Assembly (NCBI GenBank): GCA_002729885.1
Contig: PBUB01000004.1
Span: 124,001-188,000 of the forward strand
DNA: 64,000 bases
Direction of reading: 5' to 3'
Origin: Spirochaetaceae bacterium
GTDB taxonomy: Bacteria; Spirochaetota; Leptospiria; Leptospirales; Leptonemataceae
Below the pieces are notes generated by a model, which saw nothing but the letters and a program-made list of their open reading frames with translations, had not been told where the DNA came from and searched no databases. Each line of letters opens with the position of its first letter. Position 1 is the first letter of the stretch. Below, piece by piece: positions 26,964-36,852 of the stretch. The position numbers and the translations under genes were made by a program.

Positions 26964-28129
26964 GAAGGCCTTTTCTTGATGAGTATCTTGCGTTCGATTT
27001 CAAAGATCTTGGAGTCGATCTTTTCTTTTCCAAGGTTTTTCTTTTCGTTTTCTTTGATGAATAGATCTTCCCCATGCTCGTCCAGGACTTCCGCAGGTCT
27101 TTTGTTTTTCACCCCGATAAACTGGGCATGAAGCACTCCAGTGCCGGACATGGGGCCGTCTTCCAGCGCCAGAACACGGGTAATGGCACCCACAGTATCT
27201 CCGCTGATGGCCGGCTGGGTATGATACCCTTCGGTGTAGCCCAGATCCCACAGCATGTTTTCGGTGGTATCTCGACTGGCCATTCCTGCCAGCCATCCAA
27301 ATACCAGACCGCCATACACAATGGGCTCACCACTCATGGGGCCGGACAGGGATTGAGAATAGATCTTATCGTAATGCAGTGGATGGGTATTTCCCATGCG
27401 ATAGGTCCAGGGAACATGCTCATCTGTGATAGTTCGCATATTCTTGTGCACAAGAATATCGCCTGCCTGGAAATCTTCGAAATAAGTATTTGAGCCAGTA
27501 TGGGCGATCATTTCCGCATTTAGTTTTTTGAGATCCGGCAATTCCACTTCCGGATTGCTTACTTCCGGGAAAGGAGCGGATGGATCTCCGCCCTGAGAAG
27601 GTCCGTCCCCTTTGCGAGGAGGAATCATGATCTTTCTTTCGTACTGAATAATGACTTCGCCATTTTGATTCAGACCCAGGGTCTTAACGTGCACAATGCC
27701 AGGTTTGCCTTCGCCACGTTCCCTGCGATCCAGCACCCTGGATCGTGCAGTTATGGTATCTCCAGGATACACAGGCTTTAGAAACTGCACATTGTAATAG
27801 CCCAGATTTGCAATGGCCTTCTCCGAGTTGTTTTGAACACCCAGGGAAAGCACAACATTAAACACCTGCAGCGGATGCACTACAAGATCTTTGAAACCAT
27901 GGGCCTGAGCGTATGGAGCGCTGAGAAAAAGCGGGCATGCATCATGAAATACGGTGGCGTACTCCTGCGCGAAAGTGCGATCAATGGTGAAGGCCCGCGG
28001 ATGAATGAAAATGTCACCCTGGTTGAAATCCTGCAAATATCGTCCATACTGGCGTTCCTGCTTTCTGGACAGATCTACGGAAACGCTGGAGGACTTTTCT
28101 TCTATGATAGGTGCTTTGAACTTTGCCAT
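26960..28129 (-). CDS. Double-hotdog MaoC-like enoyl-CoA hydratase/dehydratase
   Basis: Two hotdog domains in tandem: residues about 30-170 ([30 protein letters not shown], read in parts) and about 215-350 ([20 protein letters not shown], then [13 protein letters not shown]). The second domain keeps a MaoC-type catalytic His near [13 protein letters not shown]. Such proteins hydrate enoyl-CoA thioesters; two-domain members include mesaconyl-CoA hydratase-like enzymes. A Lys/Glu-rich segment ends the protein. Start ATG 28129, one codon inside an in-frame TTG. The stop overlaps the glpD start (ATGA), so lipid acyl and glycerol-phosphate metabolism are coupled here. The substrate is not readable. 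Confidence 0.88.
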   Translation of the reverse strand: MAKFKAPIIEEKSSSVSVDLSRKQERQYGRYLQDFNQGDIFIHPRAFTIDRTFAQEYATVFHDACPLFLSAPYAQAHGFKDLVVHPLQVFNVVLSLGVQNNSEKAIANLGYYNVQFLKPVYPGDTITARSRVLDRRERGEGKPGIVHVKTLGLNQNGEVIIQYERKIMIPPRKGDGPSQGGDPSAPFPEVSNPEVELPDLKKLNAEMIAHTGSNTYFEDFQAGDILVHKNMRTITDEHVPWTYRMGNTHPLHYDKIYSQSLSGPMSGEPIVYGGLVFGWLAGMASRDTTENMLWDLGYTEGYHTQPAISGDTVGAITRVLALEDGPMSGTGVLHAQFIGVKNKRPAEVLDEHGEDLFIKENEKKNLGKEKIDSKIFEIERKILIKKRPS

Positions 28130-28285
28130 CAATCCTTGATTTTTTTACTCGGGTCAGGACGCAACCGTTTTGAACCAGACTCCAGGAAGCCATTTCAGGA
28201 AAAAAAGGCCTGTTTCCAGAAAGATGCTCTCATCGCCCAAGCCTTTGCCACAGAAACTCGGACCAGAATCGAATCGCACCGGTAT

Positions 28286-28876
28286 TTACATCGTACCGTA
28301 GTAATCCGCCGAGGAGTAGTCGTCTGGAAGATCCTCCAGATTCGTTCGAATGAGTTCAAGCCCCTGACGGTTTTCATTCGGGACCACGGTACCGTCGGTG
28401 CTGCAATCAGCAAAATCGGAATCTACAAACCTGGTTCCATGAAACCTTGATCGATCCAGCTGACAATCAATGAAATGGCAGGCTTCAATTTCAGAGAGGA
28501 TGAGCGACGATTTGGTAAAATCGCAGCCCTGGAACTTGATGCTTTCCAGATCGGTTTTCATAAATGAAGTTTCACTCATGCCTACAGAATGGCAGGAGCA
28601 ATTCTTTAGATGGGCCGCATGAAAGATGGAGCCTTTCATATCTGCACCGTCGAAGGTTACGAATTCCAGGTCACAACCAGAAAAGCATACTCCGCGAAGT
28701 CCACTGCCGGAAAAATTGGCTCCAGACAGTTCGCTGCCCCCAAAGTCGCTACCGGAGAGATCCAATCCAGAAAGATCAATTCCTCGCAGATCCAGATGCT
28801 TTAACTTCAATCCATCAGGGAATTTGAGCAGTAGTCGGTGGATCTCTTCTCTGGTGGATGGGAACCCGCCGGTCAT
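28286..28876 (-). CDS. Pentapeptide-repeat protein
   Basis: 196 residues, of which about residues 28-155 consist of A(D/N)LxX-type five-residue repeats: LDLRGIDLSGLDLSGSDFGG, then GANFSGSGLRGVCFSGCDL and so on. They predict a right-handed quadrilateral beta-helix. An N-terminal helix (TREEIHRLLLKFPDG) precedes it. Members of this group include DNA mimics that protect gyrase, but most have no known role and nothing here decides it. Several cysteines occur at stacked positions. It reads in the same direction as the maoC-glpD pair, 156 bases upstream of it. Confidence 0.9.
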   Translation of the reverse strand: MTGGFPSTREEIHRLLLKFPDGLKLKHLDLRGIDLSGLDLSGSDFGGSELSGANFSGSGLRGVCFSGCDLEFVTFDGADMKGSIFHAAHLKNCSCHSVGMSETSFMKTDLESIKFQGCDFTKSSLILSEIEACHFIDCQLDRSRFHGTRFVDSDFADCSTDGTVVPNENRQGLELIRTNLEDLPDDYSSADYYGTM

Positions 28877-28989
28877 ATGCTATGATAAAGATTAAAACTG
28901 CACCGGACCACAAGAGGTCTCAAATTTTTCGTGGTAGAAAGGACACACCCGGATACCTCTAGCATCCGGATCAATTCAATTGGCTGCAA

Positions 28990-31146
28990 TCAAGGATCCT
29001 GCCACATTCCATGCTCTCGGATCAAATCAATGAGTTCCTGGTCCGCATCTGCGCTGGGAATGTTCTTTCGAACTACTTCCTTACCCCGGTAAAGATTGAT
29101 TTTTCCAGGAGCCGATCCTACATAACCGAAGTCTGCATCCGCCATTTCTCCCGGACCGTTTACAATACATCCCATAACGGCGATTTTTACACCTTTTAAA
29201 TGGCCGGTCTTGGACTTAATGCGCGCCGTAGTCTCCTGAAGATCGAACAGGGTTCGTCCACAGGATGGGCAGCTAATGTATTCTGTGCGATACAGTCGAA
29301 TACGAGTGGTCTGCAATAGATCCAGAGCCATGGAGGCGGCGGAACTGGCATCCGAAGACTCTACCAGGATTCCATCACCGATTCCTTCCAGAAGCAAGCC
29401 GCCGCTATGAATAGATGTTCGGTATAGTGATGCATTCTCTTCCAGCTCCTGGCTGGCATGTGCATCTACGGCGCGGGCCAGATCCTTTCGCTTTCCTGGC
29501 CTTGAATAGAGCACCAGAGGGATTCTACTTCCTGCCGACTCCAGAAGCTCTGCCACCAGACGATAGGCCAATGTAGCAGACACAGGATCCTGGCAGTCCA
29601 CCGCTAACCAGGCAGGATTGCGTTTTGCAATTGATGCCAGCGCAACTTTAAGATCCTTTAAATCATCCGGTGCGGAAATGATAAGACAGTAAGCCTGGTC
29701 GGGTAAGCTATCCGGAAGATCATCGACCTTTGAAGGGCTAACGAAATACATCCTTTTCGAACGACCGGAAAGATTATCGGAACCGGGAGTATCCAAATCC
29801 GAACCTGAATAAATGGCCAGGAATCCGGTTACAGAATCGGGCAGCCTGGCCAGAGTTTCCGGATTATCCGAAACCACAAAGTCAATGCCTTCGCAAGAAT
29901 TGGGCAAGCCCTGGCCGGCTACAGAAAAGATGCCGGCCCGCACTGGATAGAGCGCCCCCAGGGGAAGCTGATCATTTGCGAAAGCATTGTCCGATGCATC
30001 GCTGGCACCGGCGTTGTCGTTGGCGTTGGATGCTGATTTCGAATCGGCCGATTCCGCTGCGTCTGTTTTTCTTCTCAGGGTTCTATAAGGATTCGAAATA
30101 GATTTGCATCGAATATCCTGGATTCCTGCAGCAAGGCCTTCGCTTTCTAGATTCTGGATACTGGATTTCCAGGCCGCCGCAAAGGAAGAGGCATCGCCGG
30201 AGAATCGATTGTACAGATCTGCCAGGGCTCGTGCCACAGGCACTTCATACACTGCATCCTCTGTAAGCGAAACCCGAATTGTATCTCCCAGGCCATCCTC
30301 CAGCAAAGCTCCAATACCACATGCGGATTTCATTCTGCCATCTTTACCATCGCCTGCTTCGGTCACTCCCAGGTGCAGAGGATAGTCCATATATTCCAGC
30401 CTGAACCTTTCCACAAGCATCCGATAGGCCTGTATCATCACCTGAGGATTGCTGGCTTTCATGGAAACAATGATATCGCGATAATCGTACATTTCTGCGA
30501 TCTTGATAAATTCGATGGCCGATTCTACCATACCTCTGGGGGTATCGCCATAGCGATTCATGATTCGATCGGACAGAGATCCATGATTTACTCCAATGCG
30601 CATGGCCCGACCCAATTCTCTTGCCCGAAGCACAAGAGGTTTGAAGGAGTCATGAATACGACCCAGCTCTTCGGCGTACTCAGCATCGGTATATTCCCGG
30701 ACAGCAAACATCTTTGTATCTGCGAAGTTGCCTGGATTGATTCGAACTTTCTCTACGTATTCCACAGCAGTCATGGCAGCCCGGGGAGAGAAATGGATAT
30801 CTGCAACCAGTGGACCATGATATCCTCGATTATTTAGTTCTTTTCGAATGGCTTCCAGGTTCTTTGCCTCTTTAGGACCCTGAGCTGTAATTCTTACGAT
30901 CTCACATCCGGCATCGAAAAGTTGCATCGCTTCGGCCACCGTGGCATCGGTATCCAGAGTAGGCGAAACAGTCATGGATTGAATGCGGATGGGATTGCTT
31001 CCGCCCACACCTACGGAGCCAACCATTACTTCTCGGGTCTTACGCCTTTCGTAGGAGAAGGGGCTGCGGATATAGTCCCCTTTTGGATCAAATTCTATGC
31101 TCTGAAAAAGGGGTGCGGATTGTTCCGTATTGACGGCTGAGTTCAC
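28990..31146 (-). CDS. ispG: 4-hydroxy-3-methylbut-2-en-1-yl diphosphate synthase, long insert-bearing form
   Basis: Penultimate enzyme of the MEP isoprenoid pathway, a [4Fe-4S] enzyme that reductively opens MEcPP. The TIM-barrel half starts near residue 35 (SNPIRIQSMTVSPTLDTDAT, EIVRITAQGPKEA) and the C-terminal half keeps the cluster cysteines in SCPSCGRTLFDLQE and VMGCIVNGPGEMADADFGYVG (read in parts). At 718 residues it is the large form with an extra middle domain, as known from plants, Chlamydia and some spirochaetes. The middle domain begins with a low-complexity Asn/Ala/Asp/Ser segment (DSKSASNANDNAGASDASDN). The start is GTG 31146, the only plausible one. Dxs of the same pathway is at 48.4 kb. 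It diverges from the second acyl-CoA dehydrogenase. Confidence 0.95.
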   Translation of the reverse strand: MNSAVNTEQSAPLFQSIEFDPKGDYIRSPFSYERRKTREVMVGSVGVGGSNPIRIQSMTVSPTLDTDATVAEAMQLFDAGCEIVRITAQGPKEAKNLEAIRKELNNRGYHGPLVADIHFSPRAAMTAVEYVEKVRINPGNFADTKMFAVREYTDAEYAEELGRIHDSFKPLVLRARELGRAMRIGVNHGSLSDRIMNRYGDTPRGMVESAIEFIKIAEMYDYRDIIVSMKASNPQVMIQAYRMLVERFRLEYMDYPLHLGVTEAGDGKDGRMKSACGIGALLEDGLGDTIRVSLTEDAVYEVPVARALADLYNRFSGDASSFAAAWKSSIQNLESEGLAAGIQDIRCKSISNPYRTLRRKTDAAESADSKSASNANDNAGASDASDNAFANDQLPLGALYPVRAGIFSVAGQGLPNSCEGIDFVVSDNPETLARLPDSVTGFLAIYSGSDLDTPGSDNLSGRSKRMYFVSPSKVDDLPDSLPDQAYCLIISAPDDLKDLKVALASIAKRNPAWLAVDCQDPVSATLAYRLVAELLESAGSRIPLVLYSRPGKRKDLARAVDAHASQELEENASLYRTSIHSGGLLLEGIGDGILVESSDASSAASMALDLLQTTRIRLYRTEYISCPSCGRTLFDLQETTARIKSKTGHLKGVKIAVMGCIVNGPGEMADADFGYVGSAPGKINLYRGKEVVRKNIPSADADQELIDLIREHGMWQDP

Positions 31147-31187
31147 AATTCAAAATTGAAACGAAACCCTTCGGGAGCAACAGAAAA

Positions 31188-32996
31188 ATGGCCAATCCAG
31201 GATTACAGCCTTTCGACATTTCGGACTATGAAGGCCTTCGTGGTCTCAATTTCTTCGAGGAGGACCGGGTACTCCAGAGAATCATACTGCAGCATGCCAG
31301 CGGCCTGGAAAAGGACCATGCAAAGGATATGGTTGATCATATCCATGGCTATGGAGAACTCACCGGCGGTATCCTGGATGAGCTCACTGTAGCTTCCCAC
31401 AGAGAGGGAAAATACGGTGAAATTCGGGCCTTTGATCGGTCAGGGAATCGAATCGATGAAATTGAATACTGTGCCGAGCAACTGGAGTCCAGAAGGATCT
31501 CCTATGACTATGGAATTGTGAACCTGGACTTCCATCCAGAATGGAAGCATCCTTTTACAACGTTACACAGGATGGCCCTGGCCTATCTCTGCAATGAAGT
31601 GGGAGAGGGGGGCGTGGCCTGTCCTCTGGCCATGACCGACGGAATGATTCTGGCCCTGAAAGAGCTGGGAACGGAAGAACAAAAGGAACTATATCTACCT
31701 CTGGTGGCCGGCCCTGGAAGCCATAGCCATTTCATGTGCGGTCAGTATGTTACAGAGCGCGTGGGCGGCTCCAACGTAGGTGCGAATCGCACGGTGGCCA
31801 GACCAACAGAAGACGGCAAATGGATCCTCACCGGTGAAAAATGGTTCTGTTCCAATCCAGGGGATCTATGGGTAACCACAGCCAGGATCGAAAATTCGGA
31901 ACGAATCGGGATGTTTCTGGTTCCCAGGCTTAAAGAAGACGGAAGCAAGAACGGGTATCAACTACTGCGAAAAAAGGACATCATCGGTTCTAAAGGAAAG
32001 CTTACAGCTGAATGTATCTATGAGGATCTGGTGGCTGAGCCTCTGGGACGAGTATCCCACGGATTGGCCAACATCATCCGTTATGTAATCAAAACCAGCC
32101 GAATGCATGTGGCTGCTGGGGCTGCAGGTATGGGCCGGCGGGGACTAAGAGAGGCCATCGCCTATACATCCGTGCGCACCGCCTACGGAAAGCGCATTAT
32201 CGATATTCCGGTAACCACTCTACTTCTGGCCAGGATGAGTATTCTCCAGACTGCTGTGGAGCTGGCCATCTTCCGGGCCTTTCGTATGGAAGAAGAAAAT
32301 GATGTACTCACAGCGCTGCTGACTCCACTAATGAAATATTGTTCCAGTGTGCATTCCACCTGGCTGATTCGAAAAGCGATGATGCTGCATGGGGGAAATG
32401 GAATCCTGGGGGATTTTTCTGTGCTTCCCAGATTGCTCAATGACTCAATCATCAACGAAACCTGGGAAGGGGCCCATCCCTTGATTCAGGAACATGCATT
32501 GAAAGCCTATCATCGTCCCAAAGTCAAACGAGCCCTGGGAGAATGGATTGAAAGAACGGTGCAGAATGCTTCCGGCGGATCTGCTGCAGCTACGGCAAAG
32601 GCTTTGCAGAAGGAATGGCAGGATTTTTCCAGCTACATGAATGAGAACTCCCATGACTTTCTGGAGTTGAATCGGGAGGCTGTATGCGATCGTCTTTATG
32701 GAATCATTTCCGTTGTCCTATTACTGGAACAATCCCTGTACACCCCGGAGCCATCCCCGGTATTTGAAACCCTGAACTCGGAAACCCTGCCGGATGGTGG
32801 AGACGGTGCGAAATCAGGATTCGATTACTGGAGCAAGCGAGTGGAAGGCGAAAACCAGGTTTTTGCTGCGATGGCCAGTGGTATGATGGAAATGCAGATT
32901 CACGGCCGAGAAACAGCGGCCCGTGCGGATGGTGTATTTGCCAGCATGGATCAAATGAAGTCAATCATAGGACTTCAGGGACTGATCAATCCCTGA
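31188..32996 (+). CDS. Acyl-CoA dehydrogenase, AidB-like group (602 aa)
   Basis: A second flavin-dependent acyl-CoA dehydrogenase, unlike the one at 5 kb. It has a long N-terminal domain (about 150 residues), GQYVTERVGGSNVGANRTVA as the substrate/flavin segment, GEKWFCSN, and a C-terminal MLHGGNGILGDFSVLPRLLND followed by NETWEGAHPLIQEH, where the Glu in TWEG sits at the catalytic-base position. This layout recalls AidB and other large members. The substrate may be a bulky or branched acyl-CoA. Its 3' end overlaps the 3' end of the converging signal-peptidase-like gene by 22 bases. Start ATG 31188 with GGGAG upstream. Confidence 0.9.
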   Translation: MANPGLQPFDISDYEGLRGLNFFEEDRVLQRIILQHASGLEKDHAKDMVDHIHGYGELTGGILDELTVASHREGKYGEIRAFDRSGNRIDEIEYCAEQLESRRISYDYGIVNLDFHPEWKHPFTTLHRMALAYLCNEVGEGGVACPLAMTDGMILALKELGTEEQKELYLPLVAGPGSHSHFMCGQYVTERVGGSNVGANRTVARPTEDGKWILTGEKWFCSNPGDLWVTTARIENSERIGMFLVPRLKEDGSKNGYQLLRKKDIIGSKGKLTAECIYEDLVAEPLGRVSHGLANIIRYVIKTSRMHVAAGAAGMGRRGLREAIAYTSVRTAYGKRIIDIPVTTLLLARMSILQTAVELAIFRAFRMEEENDVLTALLTPLMKYCSSVHSTWLIRKAMMLHGGNGILGDFSVLPRLLNDSIINETWEGAHPLIQEHALKAYHRPKVKRALGEWIERTVQNASGGSAAATAKALQKEWQDFSSYMNENSHDFLELNREAVCDRLYGIISVVLLLEQSLYTPEPSPVFETLNSETLPDGGDGAKSGFDYWSKRVEGENQVFAAMASGMMEMQIHGRETAARADGVFASMDQMKSIIGLQGLINP

Positions 32997-33547
32997 ATCC
33001 TGGAGGCGGGCACCGGGCCAAAGAAGCGGCTATCCAGCCCGGAGTAGCGGTTATCCGCCAGAAGAAAGTATTCTCCATCACCCAGCCTTAGAGGAGGCAT
33101 CTGATCCCAGGCGCTATCTGCCAGGATCGGGCGCTTCTCGGTAAGGGCCTGATAGGCCACCTCCTGGAAGGTTTCCTGAATGAGATTTCCGTTTACGTAT
33201 AGTCGCCCATCCCGGATCTCCACGGTCTGGCCTGGAGTAGCAGCAATTCGACGAATCATCCTGGTATCCTCCAGATCCGGATGCCTGAATACCACCACCG
33301 CTCCCGGCTTCAGATCTTCAGAAGCAATCATTCGGCTCACATACACTACTTCACCGGTCTTTAGATTCATGTCCGATGCTGGTGCCATGGCCTCATCCGG
33401 AATCTCCAGCGGATAGATAAACCATCCATGAATAATCCATCGTACCAGTAGCCCCAGTAAAACAGCCAGCACCAGACCTGTGGCCAGACCGGCTCCTTTG
33501 ATTTTGCGCTCTCGATTGGGCACCAGGTCCCGATGGCGAAGATTCAT
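32975..33547 (-). CDS. Signal peptidase I-like protein lacking the catalytic Ser and Lys
   Basis: The fold signatures of peptidase family S26 are present: one membrane helix (LATGLVLAVLLGLLVRWII, residues 21-39), the box B segment IYPLEIPDEAMAP, the box D segment MIRRIAATPGQTVEIRDG, and box E LADNRYSGLDSRFFGPV. However, the nucleophile position immediately before the Met in box B is Ala53, not Ser, and the general-base Lys in box D is Arg99. Both catalytic residues are therefore missing, while the rest of the scaffold is intact, so the protein is probably an inactive homologue that binds signal sequences or acts as a chaperone. It is 190 residues, oriented toward the acyl-CoA dehydrogenase and overlapping its end. 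Start ATG 33547. Confidence 0.85.
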   Translation of the reverse strand: MNLRHRDLVPNRERKIKGAGLATGLVLAVLLGLLVRWIIHGWFIYPLEIPDEAMAPASDMNLKTGEVVYVSRMIASEDLKPGAVVVFRHPDLEDTRMIRRIAATPGQTVEIRDGRLYVNGNLIQETFQEVAYQALTEKRPILADSAWDQMPPLRLGDGEYFLLADNRYSGLDSRFFGPVPASRIQGLISP

Positions 33548-33635
33548 GAAAAACAGGGAGAGCAGAGCTCGCCGAGGGTCAACCGGAATCTAAAATCGCT
33601 GGCCAATGAGATCCCGGCTTTGAGTCTGGAATTCC

Positions 33636-34769
33636 GTGGCGGACTACGTCTACATAGATACCCAGGAAGCTCTGGACAGTGCCATGGACCGGATTGAATC
33701 CTCTCCCTATCTTGCTCTGGATACAGAAAGCTCCAGCTTCTATACATATTTCAATGAACTCTGCCTTCTGCAATTCAGCTGTAAGGGCATGCATGGAATT
33801 GTGGATCCCCTGGCCGGACTGAACCTGGACCGCATGGGAAAGGCCATGGAGAATCCAGACATTGAAAAGATTTTCCATGCCGCCGCCTCAGATATTGTAG
33901 AGCTTAAACGCGATCTTGGATGGAAATTCCAGAATGTTTTCGATACCTTCCTGGCCTGCAAATACATGGGCTTTGAAGCCTGTTCTCTATCTGCTCTGGC
34001 TCACCATTATTGTGGTGTAACCCTGGAGAAGGGAGAGCAGAAATCCAACTGGAAGCAAAGACCACTTACCAGATCTCAGCTGGATTATGCCCATCTGGAT
34101 ACCCGGTACCTTGCTGAAATTCGAGATCATATGCATCCAGAGCTAAAACGAATGGGACTGGAAAGCGAATACTACCAGGAAATTGAATTCCAGGTGGCCA
34201 CTCTATCTGCAGATGTAAAAGAAAAGGATCCCAATGCATTTGCGAAAGTAAATGGGGTTCAGAAGCTGAGTGCGCCGGAGCGAGGCCGTTTCAAAGCAAT
34301 CTATGAAATCCGCGAAGAAGAAGCGGCCGCACAGAACATTGCTCCCTTTCGATTGATCAATAACCATGAAATGATCCGAATGGCGCGAAACGTTCCCACC
34401 AGTGCAGGGGACTTTAAGCGGTTTAAAGGTCATCCCAGATTCTTTGCCAGAAGAAGCGAAGATCTACTCCAGGCTTTGAAAGATGCCCAACCCATTGAGA
34501 AAAATCGCCTGCCTGCACCGCCGGTATTCGAGCCGGGCACGGAGGAACTGTTCAAATCTCTGAAAGGCTGGAGAACGACGGTGTCGGATCAAAGACAGCT
34601 GGAAAGCGGCATGATCCTGAATAACCGGGTACTGAAAGAGATTGCCCGCCAGAGGCCCACTTCCATTGATCAACTGAAATCAATGGAACTGATGACAGAC
34701 TGGAAAGCAGAAAACTATGGACCTGCAATACTAAAAACAATTCAGGCCGCGGAGAATAGCTCGGATTAA
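33636..34769 (+). CDS. rnd: Ribonuclease D
   Basis: A 3'-5' exonuclease that trims tRNA precursors and other small RNAs. The DEDDy exonuclease domain (about residues 1-180) shows LALDTESSSFYTY with Asp and Glu, HAAASDIVELKRDLG, and YAHLDTRYL with the Tyr and Asp of motif III. A C-terminal HRDC-type nucleic-acid-binding domain follows (RFKAIYEIREEEAAAQNIAP, residues about 225-300). The start is GTG 33636 with a GGA-containing site just upstream; no ATG nearer fits the domain. It is the first of a plus-strand group with htrA, 35 bases apart. Confidence 0.9.
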   Translation: MADYVYIDTQEALDSAMDRIESSPYLALDTESSSFYTYFNELCLLQFSCKGMHGIVDPLAGLNLDRMGKAMENPDIEKIFHAAASDIVELKRDLGWKFQNVFDTFLACKYMGFEACSLSALAHHYCGVTLEKGEQKSNWKQRPLTRSQLDYAHLDTRYLAEIRDHMHPELKRMGLESEYYQEIEFQVATLSADVKEKDPNAFAKVNGVQKLSAPERGRFKAIYEIREEEAAAQNIAPFRLINNHEMIRMARNVPTSAGDFKRFKGHPRFFARRSEDLLQALKDAQPIEKNRLPAPPVFEPGTEELFKSLKGWRTTVSDQRQLESGMILNNRVLKEIARQRPTSIDQLKSMELMTDWKAENYGPAILKTIQAAENSSD

Positions 34770-34804
34770 GATAGAGCGCCGGTCCCGGACCACAGGAGAT
34801 ACAG

Positions 34805-35929
34805 ATGTCCTCAAATAAACCATCCAGATTTACCATTGCCACGCTAGTTTTTCTGGGAATTCTTGTGGGGACTTTTCTAAGTCCTTTAATCTACAGCGGT
34901 TTTCGCAACTCCGTAAATTATCAGTTTTCCGATGCGAAGCCTCTGAGTTCCGACGATCAAAAGGTAGCTCTTGCGCTGCAGGAAAACTACATGAATGTTT
35001 TTCGCAAGGCACAGCCTTCGGTGGTTTACATTCGCACAAACGTAGTTATTCAGCCCAGGAATTTCTTCGAGTATTATCGCCAGGTAGAGGGCGCCGGGGC
35101 CGGTTTCGTAATAGATAAAGAGGGATACATTGTTACCAACAATCACGTGGTGGCTGGCGCCCGACGCATTGAGGTGATTTTCAGCGATAGTCGCACAGTT
35201 GAGGCTACACTTGTAGGCCGCGATGAAGCATCGGATATTGCGCTTATCAAAGTGCCTGCCTCGGATGATCTCGTGCCAGCTGTGCTGGGCGATTCGGACA
35301 AGGTTGAGCCAGGTCAAATGGCATTTGCTCTGGGAAGTCCGTTTGGTCTGGAAAGTACATTTACAATGGGTATCATTTCTGCGAAAGCACGAAAGGTGGA
35401 CAACTCTCGCTATTCAAGAATTCAGACAGATGCTTCCATTAATCCGGGAAACTCCGGAGGACCGCTTCTTAATATCTTTGGAGAAGTGGTGGGGATAAAT
35501 CAGTCTATCATCTCTCCGAATGGTCAGGGCGGATCCGTAGGTATTGGTTTTGCTATTCCCATCAATGAAGCCAAAGCCATTATCCAGCAGCTGAAAACCG
35601 AAAAGCGAGTAATAGGAAAACCGGCTCTGGGAGTTTCTCTGACTCAGCCAGGACAATCCTTTCGTAACTATTTGAACCTGGGAAATGAGCCGGGGGTGCT
35701 GGTGCGATTTGTAGTTCCAGGATCTGCGGCCGAAGAAGCAGGTATTCAACAAAATGATTTCATTACAAAGGCCAACGGCGAAGTCATCGAGGAGCCAGAA
35801 GATCTGATAGCACAGGTCCAGGAAGTAGGCGTGGGCAACAAGATGGAGATGGAGATTATTCGCAACGGCAAGAGGATCAAGATCACTGCCGTTATCGGTG
35901 AAGATCTGCAAACCGGAAGCCCCATGTAG
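34805..35929 (+). CDS. HtrA/DegP-type serine protease with one PDZ domain
   Basis: An envelope quality-control protease. An N-terminal membrane helix (FTIATLVFLGILVGTFLSPLI, residues 9-29) anchors it or acts as a signal peptide, with the protease in the periplasm. The trypsin-like domain has the triad His114 (TNNHVV), Asp144 (ASDIALIKV) and Ser217 (NPGNSGGPL). A single PDZ domain occupies about residues 270-365 (PALGVSLTQPG, GVLVRFVVPGSAAEEAGI). At 374 residues it resembles DegS/HtrA of the one-PDZ type. A strong AGGAGAT ribosome site precedes ATG 34805. It may be co-transcribed with rnd. Confidence 0.95.
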   Translation: MSSNKPSRFTIATLVFLGILVGTFLSPLIYSGFRNSVNYQFSDAKPLSSDDQKVALALQENYMNVFRKAQPSVVYIRTNVVIQPRNFFEYYRQVEGAGAGFVIDKEGYIVTNNHVVAGARRIEVIFSDSRTVEATLVGRDEASDIALIKVPASDDLVPAVLGDSDKVEPGQMAFALGSPFGLESTFTMGIISAKARKVDNSRYSRIQTDASINPGNSGGPLLNIFGEVVGINQSIISPNGQGGSVGIGFAIPINEAKAIIQQLKTEKRVIGKPALGVSLTQPGQSFRNYLNLGNEPGVLVRFVVPGSAAEEAGIQQNDFITKANGEVIEEPEDLIAQVQEVGVGNKMEMEIIRNGKRIKITAVIGEDLQTGSPM

Positions 35930-35986
35930 AGCAGGCTGTCAGTAATGCAGACCAGGATTTCGATCTTTCCAGGACTCTATTAAATA

Positions 35987-36763
35987 GTGGTGGAACCTAC
36001 TGCATACCTTGAACTGGATCAATGGATTCAGCTGGAAGAAACGGGGTCCACAAATGACTATCTGATGTCTTCCTCGTATCCTCCTGGAACAATAGTTACT
36101 ACGAAGCAACAGACGGCCGGTAAAGGTCGGTCCGGTCGCTTATGGCGGTCAGAACAAAGCGCTCTATATTTCTCTGGTAGTTTTGGCTGGTCGAAACCTC
36201 CTGGACCTCTTTTCTCGCTGGCCATGGGCCTGGGTGTTTTGCATGCTTTGGAGGCATGGCCGGCTCTGGCGGGACACAGACAGGGGTTATGGCTTAAATG
36301 GCCCAACGATCTTGTGCGAAAAGAAACTGGTAGCCTCAAAAAGCTTGGAGGAATACTGATTGAAGGAAAGGCCAGCTCCTCAGGCTGGCAGACGGTGGTG
36401 GGCATCGGAATCAACTGGTTTTCAGCTCCCTATGCAGCCGGTGAGGATCCTTTGCCCCCGGGAGCACTCTTAGAATCCCGCCGCGAAGAGATGGATCAGG
36501 GCGGCACGGGTGAAGAAGCGAGCATTGGGCCGCTCGAATTCGTTCCTGTCCTCATTAAGCATTTGAACCGAATGGCTGTATATTTCCAGAATCCTGCATT
36601 TCCAGGTGAATACCGCAGCCGGGAGATTATGCAAAATCGAGAAGTTTCATTACGGGACCAGGGAATTCGCGCTGTAGTCACAGGAATCAATGACCAGGGT
36701 TCCCTGATTCTGGACAACGGTACCGTTATTGAGGACAGTGCCAGAAACCTGGAGTTGCTTTGA
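35987..36763 (+). CDS. birA: Biotin--[acetyl-CoA carboxylase] ligase
   Basis: Attaches biotin to carboxylase subunits through biotinyl-AMP. The catalytic loop is AGKGRSGRLWRS (from about residue 44), and the biotin-binding lysine lies in WLKWPNDLVRK, followed by KLGGILIEGK and VVGIGINW. The N-terminal DNA-binding domain of E. coli BirA is missing, so it is the monofunctional short form and not a repressor. It starts at GTG 35987 (a second GTG follows directly). The coaX gene follows 89 bases later, a common pairing of the two small cofactor genes. Confidence 0.94.
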   Translation: MVEPTAYLELDQWIQLEETGSTNDYLMSSSYPPGTIVTTKQQTAGKGRSGRLWRSEQSALYFSGSFGWSKPPGPLFSLAMGLGVLHALEAWPALAGHRQGLWLKWPNDLVRKETGSLKKLGGILIEGKASSSGWQTVVGIGINWFSAPYAAGEDPLPPGALLESRREEMDQGGTGEEASIGPLEFVPVLIKHLNRMAVYFQNPAFPGEYRSREIMQNREVSLRDQGIRAVVTGINDQGSLILDNGTVIEDSARNLELL

Positions 36764-36852
36764 TAATGAATGCCCGAAATCTCAAGCCTGGAAAGGAGCG
36801 ATAGAATCTCCGTTCAGGCTCCATCGCTTAAAATGAATACTCGGATAAGCCC

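Noticed and set aside
27833..28450. 205-codon open frame antisense to the MaoC-like gene
   Set aside because: It overlaps the confident MaoC and pentapeptide-repeat genes on the other strand and reads as random composition.
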